From Vibrio sp. HA2012 (lineage in GTDB: Bacteria > Pseudomonadota > Gammaproteobacteria > Enterobacterales > Vibrionaceae): a stretch of 64,000 bases of DNA. Of the stretch, positions 27,419-35,636 are shown one piece after another. Numbering within the stretch: position 1 is the stretch's first letter; each line of letters begins with the position of its first letter. Made by a program: the position numbers and the translations under genes. Location: assembly GCF_002812955.1 (NCBI RefSeq), contig NZ_PFXK01000001.1:62001-126000 (forward strand), written 5' to 3'. Under the pieces are notes generated by a model. That model was not told the DNA's origin. It ran no database searches and saw only the letters and a list, made by a program, of their open reading frames with translations.

Positions 27419-28948
27419 TTAGTAACTGTACTTGGGAAACGTGAGAGTAATACGGGCACCACCAAGCCGGGCGCTGTTGTCTATGTTGATTGTGGCTGAA
27501 TGTTCATTAATCACTTGTTGTACGATAGCCAGTCCTATTCCCCGGCATCCGGATGAGTATCTGGGCTTCGTGCTGTAAAACGGCTGAAAAATCTTGAGCC
27601 GTACGCCCGGCTCAACACCGTTCCCGCTGTCATCAATGATAAGAGAGATGTCATCATCACTTTCTGTTGTGGTGATCTGAATGGCGCGGGAACGGGAACG
27701 TGAGGATTGAATGGCATCGACAGCATTATCGAGCAGCTGTTTTACTGCCAGCAAAAGCCGGTTAGGTTTACCCTTGATGGAGGGCAGCGTTGCTGCCAGT
27801 GTAATCTCAAGTTTTGCTGATGCCGTTAATAACTGCTCCGTACTGATCGTTGTCGCATCGCGAACCACCTGATTCAGGTTGACCGGTTGAAACGCTTCAT
27901 CACCCCGCTCAGGTATAGCCTGTTTTATCTCATCCAGAGCATAGATGGCATTACTCATGGCTTCATCCATGGCGACCAGTCCCGGGCAGGCATTATTGCG
28001 TCGTTTCAGGATATTCACGGCAGATTCAATCATATTGAATGGCCCCTGCAACTGATGCAGGGTCGCCATCATGGCTTCCTGCATAGCATGAACATATTTG
28101 TTATCGTTTGCCATCAGCTTAATGGTGTTGATGCGGCGTTCTTCCAGATATTGTTTCTCTTTTGTCCGTTCTATGATCCCAATGACGGTATAGTATTCAT
28201 CGGTGGGATGAAAATAAGCCTCTGCGGCTGTGTCGGTCACGGGGATCTTTGCCAGTGCGTAATCAAACCAGCGATCGATTCCGGAGCCGGAACCGTTAAG
28301 GTGGATACCCTTATATTTGCGTTGCTTATTTTGCATAAAATGACCAATAGAACGGTACTGATAGTTGGTGATTAAATAATCAGAAAGCAGGGTTACCGGT
28401 GATTGATGAATATCTGTTGTCAGGTTCTCAAATAACCGATTTTTGAACAGGATATTCTCCTGATGATCTATTAATGCAATGGCGATTGGTGCTGAATTTA
28501 ATACGGCTTCGAACATGGCAGATTGGTTTTTCTGCTGAGTTTGTAGCTGAATCTTTTCCGTAATATCTTTATGTATAGCGTAATAAAAGGTATCACCATT
28601 TGTGTTCTGGAATCTGGAGATTGATATCTCTGCAATATATAAATCGCCATTTTTCTTTTTATTGATTAATTGTCCCTGCCAGTGTTTTCCTGTAGAAATG
28701 GTAGCCCAAAGATTTTCATAAACACTTTTAGGTGTTGTTTTATAAGATAAAATAGAGCAGTTTTTTCCGTTTAACTCATGTTCTGTATATCCGGTAATAT
28801 CAGAAAAATACTGATTTATCAGAATAATATTGCCCAAATGATCGGTAATAGTGACCGCGACAGGCGCATTCAGAAGAATCTGCTTGTAGGTATTATCACC
28901 AAAATCATAGTCGGCGGTATTTATTTCAAAGCTATCCAGTTGCTTCAT
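27419..28948 (-). CDS. nifL: NifL, redox- and nitrogen-sensing anti-activator
   Basis: Flavoprotein that binds and inhibits NifA in oxygen or fixed nitrogen; relieved by 2-oxoglutarate-replete, reduced conditions (GlnK in Klebsiella). 509 residues from ATG 28948, eight nt after AAGGA; an alternative ATG at 28981, also with AGGAA, adds 11 residues. PAS1 (~20-130, ITGYTEHELNGKNCSIL, FAD site), PAS2 (~145-270), dimerisation helix with HQLQGPFN (~300-315), GHKL ATPase-like domain (~385-505, LLDNAVDAI, DDSGNGV, CRGIGLAIV). Resembles a histidine kinase, but NifL is not known to phosphorylate a partner. Upstream gene of nifA. Confidence 0.96.
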   Translation of the reverse strand: MKQLDSFEINTADYDFGDNTYKQILLNAPVAVTITDHLGNIILINQYFSDITGYTEHELNGKNCSILSYKTTPKSVYENLWATISTGKHWQGQLINKKKNGDLYIAEISISRFQNTNGDTFYYAIHKDITEKIQLQTQQKNQSAMFEAVLNSAPIAIALIDHQENILFKNRLFENLTTDIHQSPVTLLSDYLITNYQYRSIGHFMQNKQRKYKGIHLNGSGSGIDRWFDYALAKIPVTDTAAEAYFHPTDEYYTVIGIIERTKEKQYLEERRINTIKLMANDNKYVHAMQEAMMATLHQLQGPFNMIESAVNILKRRNNACPGLVAMDEAMSNAIYALDEIKQAIPERGDEAFQPVNLNQVVRDATTISTEQLLTASAKLEITLAATLPSIKGKPNRLLLAVKQLLDNAVDAIQSSRSRSRAIQITTTESDDDISLIIDDSGNGVEPGVRLKIFQPFYSTKPRYSSGCRGIGLAIVQQVINEHSATINIDNSARLGGARITLTFPKYSY

Positions 28949-29006
28949 ACCCGTCTTCCTTGTCTTTTGTCCAGAAACCATTATTTGCTTCCTGTTCAGT
29001 ACCCTT

Positions 29007-29024
29007 ATGCATTAATTATTCCAT
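29007..29024 (-). promoter_or_regulatory. Sigma-54-like promoter of nifLA
   Basis: Minus strand TGGAATAATTAATGCA: GG at 29022-29021, GC at 29010-29009, ten nt apart. Start near 28997. No TGT-N10-ACA points at it alone, while two NtrC-like sites lie 120-180 bp upstream, as expected for an NtrC-dependent nifLA promoter. Confidence 0.75.
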
Positions 29025-29104
29025 GCACAGGGTAAGGGAAATTTGACTGGCGGATGTTTAACTGATGTTTGATATAGAACAATTCGCGGTAAAAAAATAG
29101 CTAT

Positions 29105-29120
29105 TGTCGGCTTTGTGACA
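29105..29120 (+). promoter_or_regulatory. NifA upstream activator site for rnfA
   Basis: TTGTCGGCTTTGTGACAA: TGT 29105-29107, ACA 29118-29120. Centred about 99 bp upstream of the rnfA -24 element. Differs in one base from the nifF site over 18 bp. It also lies about 90 bp upstream of the nifL promoter on the other strand. Confidence 0.92.
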
Positions 29121-29141
29121 ATTACTTTTTCCTGCATTCCA

Positions 29142-29159
29142 GTGACCATTGCTGGTGCT
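29142..29159. promoter_or_regulatory. Candidate NtrC site 1 in the nifL-rnfA region
   Basis: GTGACCATTGCTGGTGCT fits TGCACCA-N4-TGGTGCA at 10 of 14 defined positions, including the inner ACCA-N4-TGGTGC core. Confidence 0.55.
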
Positions 29160-29182
29160 TTCCTTGTAAATAAAGGCCTTAT

Positions 29183-29200
29183 ATGTCCATTTGTGGTGCA
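29183..29200. promoter_or_regulatory. Candidate NtrC site 2 in the nifL-rnfA region
   Basis: Contains a perfect right half TGGTGCA (29194-29200) and CCA at the matching place on the left; 10 of 14 positions fit. Exactly 41 bp (about four helical turns) from site 1, a spacing suited to cooperative binding. Confidence 0.5.
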
Positions 29201-29208
29201 CAGGATGA

Positions 29209-29225
29209 CTGGCACAGGCTATGCA
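29209..29225 (+). promoter_or_regulatory. Sigma-54 promoter of the rnf operon
   Basis: CTGGCACAGGCTATGCA has GG 29211-29212 and GC 29223-29224 and the full TGGCAC -24 box. Start near 29236, which places the rnfA start at 29263 rather than at the earlier in-frame ATGs. Confidence 0.93.
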
Positions 29226-29262
29226 GCAGACCGGGAAAATGAATCGATCAAGGATGATTGCA

Positions 29263-29838
29263 ATGTCGGAAGGTTTGCTCATATTACTGAGTGCTTCGTT
29301 AGTCAATAATGTGGTACTGGCGAAATTTCTGGGCTTATGTCCCTTCATGGGGGTGTCAGGAAAAATAGGCAGTGCGTTGGGTATGGGTATCGCCACCACC
29401 TTCGTTTTGACCATGGCAGCTATTACTACCTGGCTGCTGGAGTTCTTTATTCTCGCGCCGTTAGGTCTGGAATTTATGCGAATCATCGCTTTTATTCTGG
29501 TGATTGCGGCAGTCGTACAGCTTACGGAGCTGTATGTTAAAAAACACGATCCTACCCTTTATCAGTCTTTAGGTGTTTTTCTTCCTCTGATCACGACCAA
29601 TTGCGCTGTCTTAGGTGTGGCTCTGCTGGCCGTTCAGGAGGGGCTGTCTTTTTTTAATACGGTGATGTTCAGTCTGGGATCGGCTCTTGGATTTACACTG
29701 GTTATCGTGCTGTTTGCAGGCCTGCGGAGTCAGCTAACCCTGAACCGGGTCCCGGCAGCATTGAAAGGTACTCCCATTGCTTTTATTACAGCGGGTTTGT
29801 TATCCATGGCCTTTATGGGCTTTGCCGGCATTGTGTAA
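29263..29838 (+). CDS. rnfA: Rnf complex membrane subunit RnfA
   Basis: 191 residues from ATG 29263 (MSEGLLILLSASLVNNVVL), eight nt after AAGGA. Six membrane helices; the conserved NNVVLAKFLGLCPFMG and LITTNCAVLGVAL segments carry the cysteines that hold a membrane [2Fe-2S] shared with RnfE. Part of the Na+- or H+-translocating ferredoxin:NAD+ oxidoreductase, which in diazotrophs is thought to run in reverse to make low-potential ferredoxin for nitrogenase. First gene of a NifA/sigma-54 operon, so this is a nif-dedicated Rnf set, probably in addition to a housekeeping rsx/rnf elsewhere (inference). Confidence 0.96.
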   Translation: MSEGLLILLSASLVNNVVLAKFLGLCPFMGVSGKIGSALGMGIATTFVLTMAAITTWLLEFFILAPLGLEFMRIIAFILVIAAVVQLTELYVKKHDPTLYQSLGVFLPLITTNCAVLGVALLAVQEGLSFFNTVMFSLGSALGFTLVIVLFAGLRSQLTLNRVPAALKGTPIAFITAGLLSMAFMGFAGIV

Positions 29839-29859
29839 GTAGAGCAGACAGGAGGAAAC

Positions 29860-30399
29860 ATGATTTCAGTGATTTTTTTTATTGTACTTGGCGCCTTGCT
29901 TGGCGGAGCACTTGGCTATGCGGCTAAGGTGTTTCAGGTAGAGAGTAACCCTCTGGTGGATCAGATAGAGGCACTGATGCCGGGCGGACAGTGTGGCCAG
30001 TGTGGTGAAGCCGGTTGCCGTCAGGCTGCAGAAGCAATGGCAAGAGGGGAATTAAGCCCGGCGGCTTGTCCGCCCGGTGGCGCAGCATTAACCACCGCAG
30101 TTGCAGAGCTGCTGGGCGTTTCTCTGGAGATGCGTGAAGAAGATGTGCAATGGGTAGCCCGGATTGATGAGGACAATTGCAGCGGCTGTACCCGTTGTTA
30201 TAAAGCTTGCCCGTTTGATGCCATTGTTGGAGCCTCAAAACAGATCCATACCGTGTTGAGTGATGTTTGCACCGGGTGCAAGCTCTGCTCTCAGGTCTGC
30301 CCTCAGGGCTGTCTGACGGTAGAACCTATGGAGCCGGACGTCAGGATCTGGTACTGGCCTAAACCCACACAAGAATTAGCCAGTCAGGGAGACCGATAA
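29860..30399 (+). CDS. rnfB: Rnf complex Fe-S subunit RnfB
   Basis: 179 residues. N-terminal membrane anchor (~3-24), then the C-X2-C-X4-C cluster domain (PGGQCGQCGEAGCRQAA) completed by a Cys in AACPPGG, then two [4Fe-4S] ferredoxin motifs (CSGCTRCYKACP and CTGCKLCSQVCP). Accepts or donates electrons with soluble ferredoxin at the cytoplasmic face. 21 nt after rnfA; its TAA overlaps the rnfC ATG by one base. Confidence 0.96.
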   Translation: MISVIFFIVLGALLGGALGYAAKVFQVESNPLVDQIEALMPGGQCGQCGEAGCRQAAEAMARGELSPAACPPGGAALTTAVAELLGVSLEMREEDVQWVARIDEDNCSGCTRCYKACPFDAIVGASKQIHTVLSDVCTGCKLCSQVCPQGCLTVEPMEPDVRIWYWPKPTQELASQGDR

Positions 30400-31895
30400 T
30401 GCAGACTGTATTCAGCCGTCCGTTTCGGGGCGGTATTCACCCGAAAACATATAAGTCGCTGACCAGTAACAGCGATATCGTGAAAAATTTCTGGCCGCGT
30501 AATGTCTATCTTTCGCTGCAACTGAGAAACGGGGCATTGCTTAAACCGGTTGTCAGCGTTGGTGATCACGTCACCCGTGGACAGTTGGTCGCGATCGGGC
30601 GTTCCGGTATGGTTGCTCCGATTCATGCCCCGGTGAATGGTATGGTCACTGGGATCACCGAACACCTGACGTCTCACCCGTCCAAAGCTCGCTGTGAAAC
30701 ACTGATCATCCGGGCAAATCAGGACAAGAGCTGGGGTACCCGGTTTAATCACGGCAATGTTTACGGATTTGAGCCGGACGAGATCATCAACAAAATTCAG
30801 GACGCGGGTATCGTAGGATTAGGTGGTGCAGGCTTCCCGACAGCAGCAAAACTGAGATTTGCCCGTCAGGCGAATGCGACCACACTGGTGATAAACGGCG
30901 GGGAATGTGAACCTTATCTGACCTGCGATGATCTGGCGATGCAGGAATACTCGGCGGAAGTCATAGCCGGTATCCGCCTGATGCTGAAAGCGGTAGGAGC
31001 ACATGAAGCCATTATTGGTGTAGAAGACAACAAAGCAGCTGCACTGAGTCAGTTAACCTCATCGGCTTCTGATGATGACAATATCCGGGTAATGAGTGTG
31101 CCGAGTATCTATCCGATGGGATCGGAACGGCATTTGATCAAAGCAGTAACCGGGCAGACGGTTCCTCTGGGCAAGTTGTCGACGCACATAGGCATTCTTG
31201 TGCATAACATTGCCACAGCAAGAGCCGTTTATCATGCTGTTCGTTTTAACCAGCCGCTGGTGAGCCGGTTGATCACCGTGTCCGGTAAGGGGATCGCCTC
31301 TCCTGCCAATATTGAAGTACCGGTCGGTACTCCGGTGAGTGAAATTCTTGAGTTCTGCGGCGGTTTCAGTACCGAAACAGAACGCCTGATTTTTGGTGGC
31401 CCGATGATGGGGCAGGTGATCACCTCTCCGCATATCCCGGTAGATAAATGCGTCGGGGGGATCCTTGCTCTGACGGCTGACGAGGTGAAAGAGCGGGAGC
31501 ATCAGGAATGTATTCGCTGTGGTCAGTGTGTGCGTGCGTGTCCTATGGGACTGATGCCATTTCAGATGGCGGCCTATAGTCGGATATCCGATTTTAAAAA
31601 GACCGAAGAGCTGGGGGTGAACTACTGCCTGGCCTGCGGAGCCTGCAGCTATGTCTGCCCGTCGGCGATTCCTTTGGTGCAATACTTTCAGCATGCCAAG
31701 GGGGCTATTAATGCAGGTAAGCTGAAAGAGAAGCGTTCTGCTCAGGCCAAGATTCTGACTGAAGCCAGAAAAGCTCGTCTGCTAAAAGAAGCGGAAGCCA
31801 AAAAGGCGGCTAAGGCTGCCAAATCGGCGGGTCGCAAACGGGCTCCGCGGACATCATCCCGTAGTGAGAAAGCGAAGGAGGCCATCAATGATTAA
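30399..31895 (+). CDS. rnfC: Rnf complex NADH-binding subunit RnfC
   Basis: 498 residues, cytoplasmic. N-terminal RnfC barrel-sandwich region (HAPVNGMVTGI near 75), Complex-I 51-kDa-like FMN/NADH domain (VGLGGAGFPTAAKL, NGGECEPYLTCDD), SLBB region, and two [4Fe-4S] motifs CIRCGQCVRACP and CLACGACSYVCP near 370-420. The C-terminal tail is Lys/Ala-rich and much shorter than in E. coli RsxC (about 740 residues), as in nif-linked RnfC proteins. Translation coupled to rnfB; overlaps rnfD by 8 nt. Confidence 0.96.
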   Translation: MQTVFSRPFRGGIHPKTYKSLTSNSDIVKNFWPRNVYLSLQLRNGALLKPVVSVGDHVTRGQLVAIGRSGMVAPIHAPVNGMVTGITEHLTSHPSKARCETLIIRANQDKSWGTRFNHGNVYGFEPDEIINKIQDAGIVGLGGAGFPTAAKLRFARQANATTLVINGGECEPYLTCDDLAMQEYSAEVIAGIRLMLKAVGAHEAIIGVEDNKAAALSQLTSSASDDDNIRVMSVPSIYPMGSERHLIKAVTGQTVPLGKLSTHIGILVHNIATARAVYHAVRFNQPLVSRLITVSGKGIASPANIEVPVGTPVSEILEFCGGFSTETERLIFGGPMMGQVITSPHIPVDKCVGGILALTADEVKEREHQECIRCGQCVRACPMGLMPFQMAAYSRISDFKKTEELGVNYCLACGACSYVCPSAIPLVQYFQHAKGAINAGKLKEKRSAQAKILTEARKARLLKEAEAKKAAKAAKSAGRKRAPRTSSRSEKAKEAIND

Positions 31896-32883
31896 TTATG
31901 AATCGGCAACGGGACCCTTTTCCCATAGTGAAAATACCAGCGTCAGGATCATGTACACCGTACTTCTGACCTTAGTTCCTGCTGTGATATTTGGTGTTTA
32001 CCAGTTTGGCCTGAACAGCCTGTATGCATTGCTGCTGACGCCAGTAGTGGCTGTGCTGAGTGAATATTTTTGTCTGAAGGTGATGGGACGCAATGCCCGG
32101 GCTTGTCTGGATGGTTCTGCTATGCTGACGGGGGTGCTGCTTGCGATGAGCCTGCCGCCGACGGTGCCTTTGTGGCTGTGCGCTTTTGGCGGAGTATTCG
32201 CTATTGTGGTCGGGAAGCAGATATATGGAGGACTGGGGCAGAATCTGTTTAACCCGGCTATGCTGGCGCGGGTGATGCTGCTTATCTGCTTTCCTGTCGA
32301 GATGACTAACTGGTCGGTGCCGGCACCGATTGATTTCAGTCATAATCAGGTGCTGGTGCCCGATGCATGGTTCCGGTTTGACGGAGTAACTTCGGCCACA
32401 TCGCTAAGTGGGATTGTGGATGAATCGACGCAGCTTTTCTCCCTATTCATCGGTGCGCATTCCGGAAGTCTGGGAGAAACCAGTGCCTTACTTATTTTGT
32501 TGGGCGGGCTGTACCTGATTTACAAGGGCATTATTCACTGGGCCATTCCTGTTGCATTTCTTATGGGGCTGGGACTTCCTGCAGCCATCAGTTCATGGGT
32601 CAGCCCGGAGCAGTTTTTACCGGCTACAACACATCTGTTCAGTGGTGCGGCTATGCTGGGGGCATTTTATATCGCCACGGATCTGGTGACCTCACCGACC
32701 AGTGTTAAAGGTCAGTTATTGTATGGTGCATCCTGCGGGGTACTGATCTGGCTGATCCGCAGTTTTGGCAGTTATCCGGAAGGGGTCGCGTTTGCAGTGC
32801 TGATCATGAACGCTGCCAGTCCTCTGATTGACCATTACCTGCGTCCGGATATCTTTGGCAGCCGTTCTGTAGTGGAGAAATGA
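31888..32883 (+). CDS. rnfD: Rnf complex membrane subunit RnfD
   Basis: 331 residues from ATG 31888 ([18 protein letters not shown]), six nt after GAAGGAGG. About ten membrane helices, related to NqrB. The covalent-FMN threonine region is seen as [11 protein letters not shown]. Probably part of the ion channel. The earlier in-frame start at 31864 lies deep in rnfC and lacks a ribosome-binding site. Overlaps rnfG by four nt (ATGA). Confidence 0.95.
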   Translation: MINYESATGPFSHSENTSVRIMYTVLLTLVPAVIFGVYQFGLNSLYALLLTPVVAVLSEYFCLKVMGRNARACLDGSAMLTGVLLAMSLPPTVPLWLCAFGGVFAIVVGKQIYGGLGQNLFNPAMLARVMLLICFPVEMTNWSVPAPIDFSHNQVLVPDAWFRFDGVTSATSLSGIVDESTQLFSLFIGAHSGSLGETSALLILLGGLYLIYKGIIHWAIPVAFLMGLGLPAAISSWVSPEQFLPATTHLFSGAAMLGAFYIATDLVTSPTSVKGQLLYGASCGVLIWLIRSFGSYPEGVAFAVLIMNAASPLIDHYLRPDIFGSRSVVEK

Positions 32884-33509
32884 CCATGTCGATACTGACA
32901 AAAACAGAAGCATGGAAAGAGACGATTTCCTACCAGTCAATATTACTGGCCGTAACCTGTGGATTGGCAGCGGCTCTGCTGGTCATCGTTCAGTTTTATA
33001 CCAAGCCGGTAATCGCTGAACGGGTGGCTGAAGATCAGAATGCATTGCTGATTCAGGTTCTGGACGGAGCCGCTTATACCAATGATGTGTTTGCCTGCGG
33101 GCAGGATGTAGAGCTGGGCGGACAAACCTATCGTATTTTTGATGTACGGGGTGAAAACGGAGCTTTGACACACTATGTGATCCGTGGAAGTGAAGAGGGT
33201 TACAGCGGGGCGATCCAGTATCTGATCGGAGTCGATACGCGAGGTGTGATCCGGGGAGTACGTATCCTCAGTCATTCAGAAACACCGGGGCTTGGCGATA
33301 AGATTGAGCTGGAAAAAAGTAACTGGGTGCTGAGTTTTAACGACCGTTCGCTGGAAAATACGCCTTTGTGGGCAGTAAAAAAAGATGGCGGAGATTTTGA
33401 TCAGTTCAGCGGCGCGACCATCACGCCGAGGAGTGTTGTCAGAGGGGTGCATAAGGCAATGCTAGCACTGAAAAAGGAAAAGGAGAGTCGTGATGAGTCA
33501 GGAGAATAA
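32880..33509 (+). CDS. rnfG: Rnf complex FMN-bearing subunit RnfG
   Basis: 209 residues. One N-terminal membrane helix (~20-42), then a periplasmic FMN-binding domain. The S(T)GAT motif, here [11 protein letters not shown], bears the Thr to which FMN is bound by a phosphoester bond (needs the ApbE transferase, not encoded here). Starts either at 32880, overlapping the rnfD stop, or at the ATG two codons later. 17 nt before rnfE when the latter is taken from 33493, counting the overlap of the two frames. Confidence 0.95.
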   Translation: MTMSILTKTEAWKETISYQSILLAVTCGLAAALLVIVQFYTKPVIAERVAEDQNALLIQVLDGAAYTNDVFACGQDVELGGQTYRIFDVRGENGALTHYVIRGSEEGYSGAIQYLIGVDTRGVIRGVRILSHSETPGLGDKIELEKSNWVLSFNDRSLENTPLWAVKKDGGDFDQFSGATITPRSVVRGVHKAMLALKKEKESRDESGE

Positions 33510-34176
33510 GTATAAAAGCATAGTCAGAGAAGGGCTGTGGGATAAGAATATTGTGCTTAGTCAGTCGCTGGCACTCTGTCCGTTGTTGGCTGTAACCAGC
33601 AGTGCCACCAACGGGCTGGGGCTGGGGCTGGCGACGACGGCGGTTATGGTTGCTTCTAACATGCTGACGTCGATGGGAAAAAAGCTGATCAGTAAAGCAG
33701 TCAGGATACCGGTGAACATTATAATTATTGCGACACTGGTTACCCTGACGGATGCCATACTGAATGCCTGGCTGCATCCTCTGCACAAGGTACTTGGCCT
33801 GTTCATTCCTCTGATTGTGACCAACTGTGCCATCCTCGGACGGGTTGAGTCTTTTGCCGGACGTTCTCCGGTGTTGTCGTCAGTGGTGGATGGTCTGGCT
33901 ATGGGGCTGGGTTTTACCTGGGTATTGACGGTTCTGGGGGGGATCCGGGAAATCATAGGTAGCGGGACGCTTTTCACCAATGCCAGCCTTCTGCTGGGAG
34001 ACAGCTTTTCTTTTCTGGAAACGACGGTTATTTCTGACTACCGCGGACTGTTGCTGGTGATCCTTCCACCGGGAGGCTTTCTTATTCTTGGGGCATTTCT
34101 GGGGATAAAACAGAAAGCGGAACTCTTGCTACGGCAGAAAAAAGATACGACGGATGAACATTTGGTCAGGGGGTAA
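33493..34176 (+). CDS. rnfE: Rnf complex membrane subunit RnfE
   Basis: 227 residues from ATG 33493, seven nt after AGGAG; a GTG just before it is an alternative. Six membrane helices. Homologous to RnfA and NqrD; the pair of segments [17 protein letters not shown] and [13 protein letters not shown] contain the cysteines of the intramembrane [2Fe-2S]. Starts within the last codons of rnfG, so translation is coupled. Two nt separate it from rnfH. Confidence 0.95.
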   Translation: MSQENKYKSIVREGLWDKNIVLSQSLALCPLLAVTSSATNGLGLGLATTAVMVASNMLTSMGKKLISKAVRIPVNIIIIATLVTLTDAILNAWLHPLHKVLGLFIPLIVTNCAILGRVESFAGRSPVLSSVVDGLAMGLGFTWVLTVLGGIREIIGSGTLFTNASLLLGDSFSFLETTVISDYRGLLLVILPPGGFLILGAFLGIKQKAELLLRQKKDTTDEHLVRG

Positions 34177-34178
34177 CG

Positions 34179-34442
34179 ATGAAAGTAAGTGTTGCGTATG
34201 CGCTGAAAAATGAACAGGTATGGTTACCTGTGGACATAGAAGACAACGCCACTCTGATGACGGCTATCCACACATCGGGGATCCTGTCGATGTTTCCGGA
34301 CATCCGGCTGGATACGCAGAAAGTCGGTGTGTTCGGTAAGCTCTCTTCGCTGGAAGCGACCCTGAATGAAGGTGACCGGGTAGAGATCTACCGGCCGCTG
34401 ATCTGGCAGCCTGATGATGAAGACGACGATGAGGATGACTAA
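34179..34442 (+). CDS. rnfH: RnfH family protein
   Basis: 87 residues, ubiquitin-like beta-grasp fold of the RnfH/YfjF family (MKVSVAYALKNEQVWLPVDI ... FGKLSSLEATLNEGDRVEIYRPL). Ends in an acidic tail of Asp/Glu only. Its molecular role is unknown. In Rhodobacter, rnfH is also the last gene of the rnf operon, while in E. coli the homologue (pairing with RatA) is unlinked, so the linkage here is the nif-associated arrangement. Confidence 0.93.
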   Translation: MKVSVAYALKNEQVWLPVDIEDNATLMTAIHTSGILSMFPDIRLDTQKVGVFGKLSSLEATLNEGDRVEIYRPLIWQPDDEDDDEDD

Positions 34443-34446
34443 TGGT

Positions 34447-34462
34447 TGTCGGCTTTGCGACA
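34447..34462 (+). promoter_or_regulatory. NifA upstream activator site for nifF
   Basis: TTGTCGGCTTTGCGACAA: TGT 34447-34449, ACA 34460-34462, centred about 71 bp upstream of the -24 GG. It begins only five nt after the rnfH stop. Confidence 0.93.
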
Positions 34463-34522
34463 AATTGTGTGTGAGTAGTGAGTCGTCTGTATTTTAAAGT
34501 TAATAAAATCAGATAATTATAA

Positions 34523-34539
34523 AAGGTATGCCTTTTGCA
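34523..34539 (+). promoter_or_regulatory. Sigma-54 promoter of nifF
   Basis: AAGGTATGCCTTTTGCA: GG 34525-34526 and GC 34537-34538. The -24 side is weaker than consensus (AAGG for TTGG) but TTTTGCA is ideal. Start near 34550. Confidence 0.88.
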
Positions 34540-34543
34540 AAAC

Positions 34544-34583
34544 TCTAAATGACTATGTTCGATTCTAAATGGCTATGTTCGAT
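34544..34583 (+). repeat. 20-bp tandem duplication in the nifF leader
   Basis: Two adjacent 20-bp units, 34544-34563 and 34564-34583, differ at one position (TCTAAATGACTATGTTCGAT and TCTAAATGGCTATGTTCGAT). They fill most of the predicted 5' UTR and stop three nt before AAGGAG of nifF. Confidence 0.9.
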
Positions 34584-34598
34584 TTCAAGGAGTGAAAG

Positions 34599-35135
34599 AT
34601 GTCAAAAATTGGAATTTTCTTTGGTACGGATACAGGCAGTACCCGAAAAATCGCAAAAATGATCCAAAAGCAACTGGGTGATGATCTGGCAGATAAGCCA
34701 CTGAATATCAACCGTGTCGATGTCTCTGCATTTGATGACTATGACTATCTGCTGCTGGGCACGCCGACTTTGGGGGAGGGGCAGTTACCCGGTCTGGAGT
34801 CTGAATGTCAGGCAGAAAGCTGGGCAGAGTTTGTGCCTAACTTTGATGATATTGATTTGTCAGGTAAGAAAGTCGGACTGTTTGGTCTGGGTGATCAGGT
34901 GAACTATCCGGATGAATTTGTGGACGGCTTGGGTGAGTTGTATGACTGTGTGGCCGAGTGCGGTGCCGAATTGGTTGGGCGCTGGCCGACAGACGGTTAT
35001 GAATTTAATGAATCAGCTGCTGTGGACGAAGGCTGTTTTGTCGGTCTGGTCATCGATAAAGATAACCAGGCCAGTCTGAGTGAAGAGCGGGTCACCGGCT
35101 GGGTTGAACAGATAAAAGCAGAGATGGGGCTGTAA
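34599..35135 (+). CDS. nifF: Nif-specific flavodoxin NifF
   Basis: 178-residue FMN flavodoxin that carries electrons to NifH, classically from NifJ. FMN phosphate loop GTDTGSTRKIAK (residues ~9-20), GTPTLGEGQLPG and FGLGDQVNYPDEFVDGLG around the isoalloxazine are seen. It is the long-chain class with the extra loop. AAGGAG six nt before the ATG. Own NifA/sigma-54 promoter, between rnf and feo, rather than next to nifM as in Klebsiella. Confidence 0.96.
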   Translation: MSKIGIFFGTDTGSTRKIAKMIQKQLGDDLADKPLNINRVDVSAFDDYDYLLLGTPTLGEGQLPGLESECQAESWAEFVPNFDDIDLSGKKVGLFGLGDQVNYPDEFVDGLGELYDCVAECGAELVGRWPTDGYEFNESAAVDEGCFVGLVIDKDNQASLSEERVTGWVEQIKAEMGL

Positions 35136-35160
35136 TGATCTGAAAATAAAGTAATTAGAC

Positions 35161-35199
35161 TATCGGGAAGCGGCAAACATTGGCTACCGCTTCCTGATA
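35161..35199 (+). terminator. Long hairpin downstream of nifF
   Basis: TATCGGGAAGCGG (35161-35173) pairs with CCGCTTCCTGATA (35187-35199) over 13 bp with one G-U, 13-nt loop. No U tract follows, so it may act as a 3' end stabiliser or factor-dependent terminator. Confidence 0.6.
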
Positions 35200-35313
35200 T
35201 TCAGAAATATCCTTTCTTACAGGGTTTAACATTAGTTTGACAACCCATGATCTAGCGCAAAAAAAAACGGATTTTTGAAACGTCATTGAGTATTTACTCT
35301 TTTGGTTTATCGC

Positions 35314-35319
35314 TATAAT
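35314..35319 (+). promoter_or_regulatory. Possible -10 element of the feo operon
   Basis: TATAAT hexamer 90 nt before feoA. The -35 region is poor (TTTACT about 15 nt upstream), so an activator may be needed. Confidence 0.35.
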
Positions 35320-35360
35320 CTGAACGTTAATGCTAATTACAAATTGTTTCCATTCTCAGG

Positions 35361-35379
35361 GGTAATGAAAATCATTGCT
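35361..35379 (+). promoter_or_regulatory. Fur-box-like site upstream of feoABC
   Basis: GGTAATGAAAATCATTGCT matches the 19-bp Fur consensus at 15 positions. It lies 30 nt upstream of the feoA start, inside the probable leader, consistent with iron repression of ferrous uptake. Confidence 0.75.
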
Positions 35380-35408
35380 TTTTTAGTTAGCAATAAGGGT
35401 AAGGTAAG

Positions 35409-35636
35409 ATGAGATTGAGTGAGCTAGATAACGGAAATATTGCTGTTGTTTCCGGTTTCTCCGGTTTATCGGGTGATATTAGAAAAAAACTGATGGTAAT
35501 GGGAGTATTACCGTCTACTGAGATTCAGGTAGTAAGACGTGCTCCAATGGGAGACCCTATGCAAATAGCGGTACGTGGCGTGTCTTTGGCGGTGCGTAAT
35601 AGTATTGCTGCTCAGATTGAAGTGGAGGTGCAATAA
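35409..35636 (+). CDS. feoA: FeoA, ferrous iron transport accessory protein
   Basis: 75 residues, SH3-like FeoA fold (MRLSELDNGNIAVVSGFSG ... LMVMGVLPSTEIQVVRRAPMGDPMQIAVRG). Cytoplasmic; supports FeoB-mediated Fe2+ uptake. AAGGTAAG precedes the ATG. Its stop overlaps the first base of feoB. Iron demand of nitrogenase is high, so the location between nifF and the nifJ region is suggestive, although the operon carries a Fur-like site and no NifA site. Confidence 0.95.
   Translation: MRLSELDNGNIAVVSGFSGLSGDIRKKLMVMGVLPSTEIQVVRRAPMGDPMQIAVRGVSLAVRNSIAAQIEVEVQ

Noticed and set aside
29154..29167. Second rightward sigma-54 promoter before rnfA
   Set aside because: GG-N10-GT lacks the -12 GC; the consensus element at 29209-29225 is far better. 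The bases are better explained as an NtrC-like site.
29058..29486. 142-codon minus-strand frame across the nifL-rnfA region
   Set aside because: It runs through the rnfA gene antisense and over the promoters; no domain.
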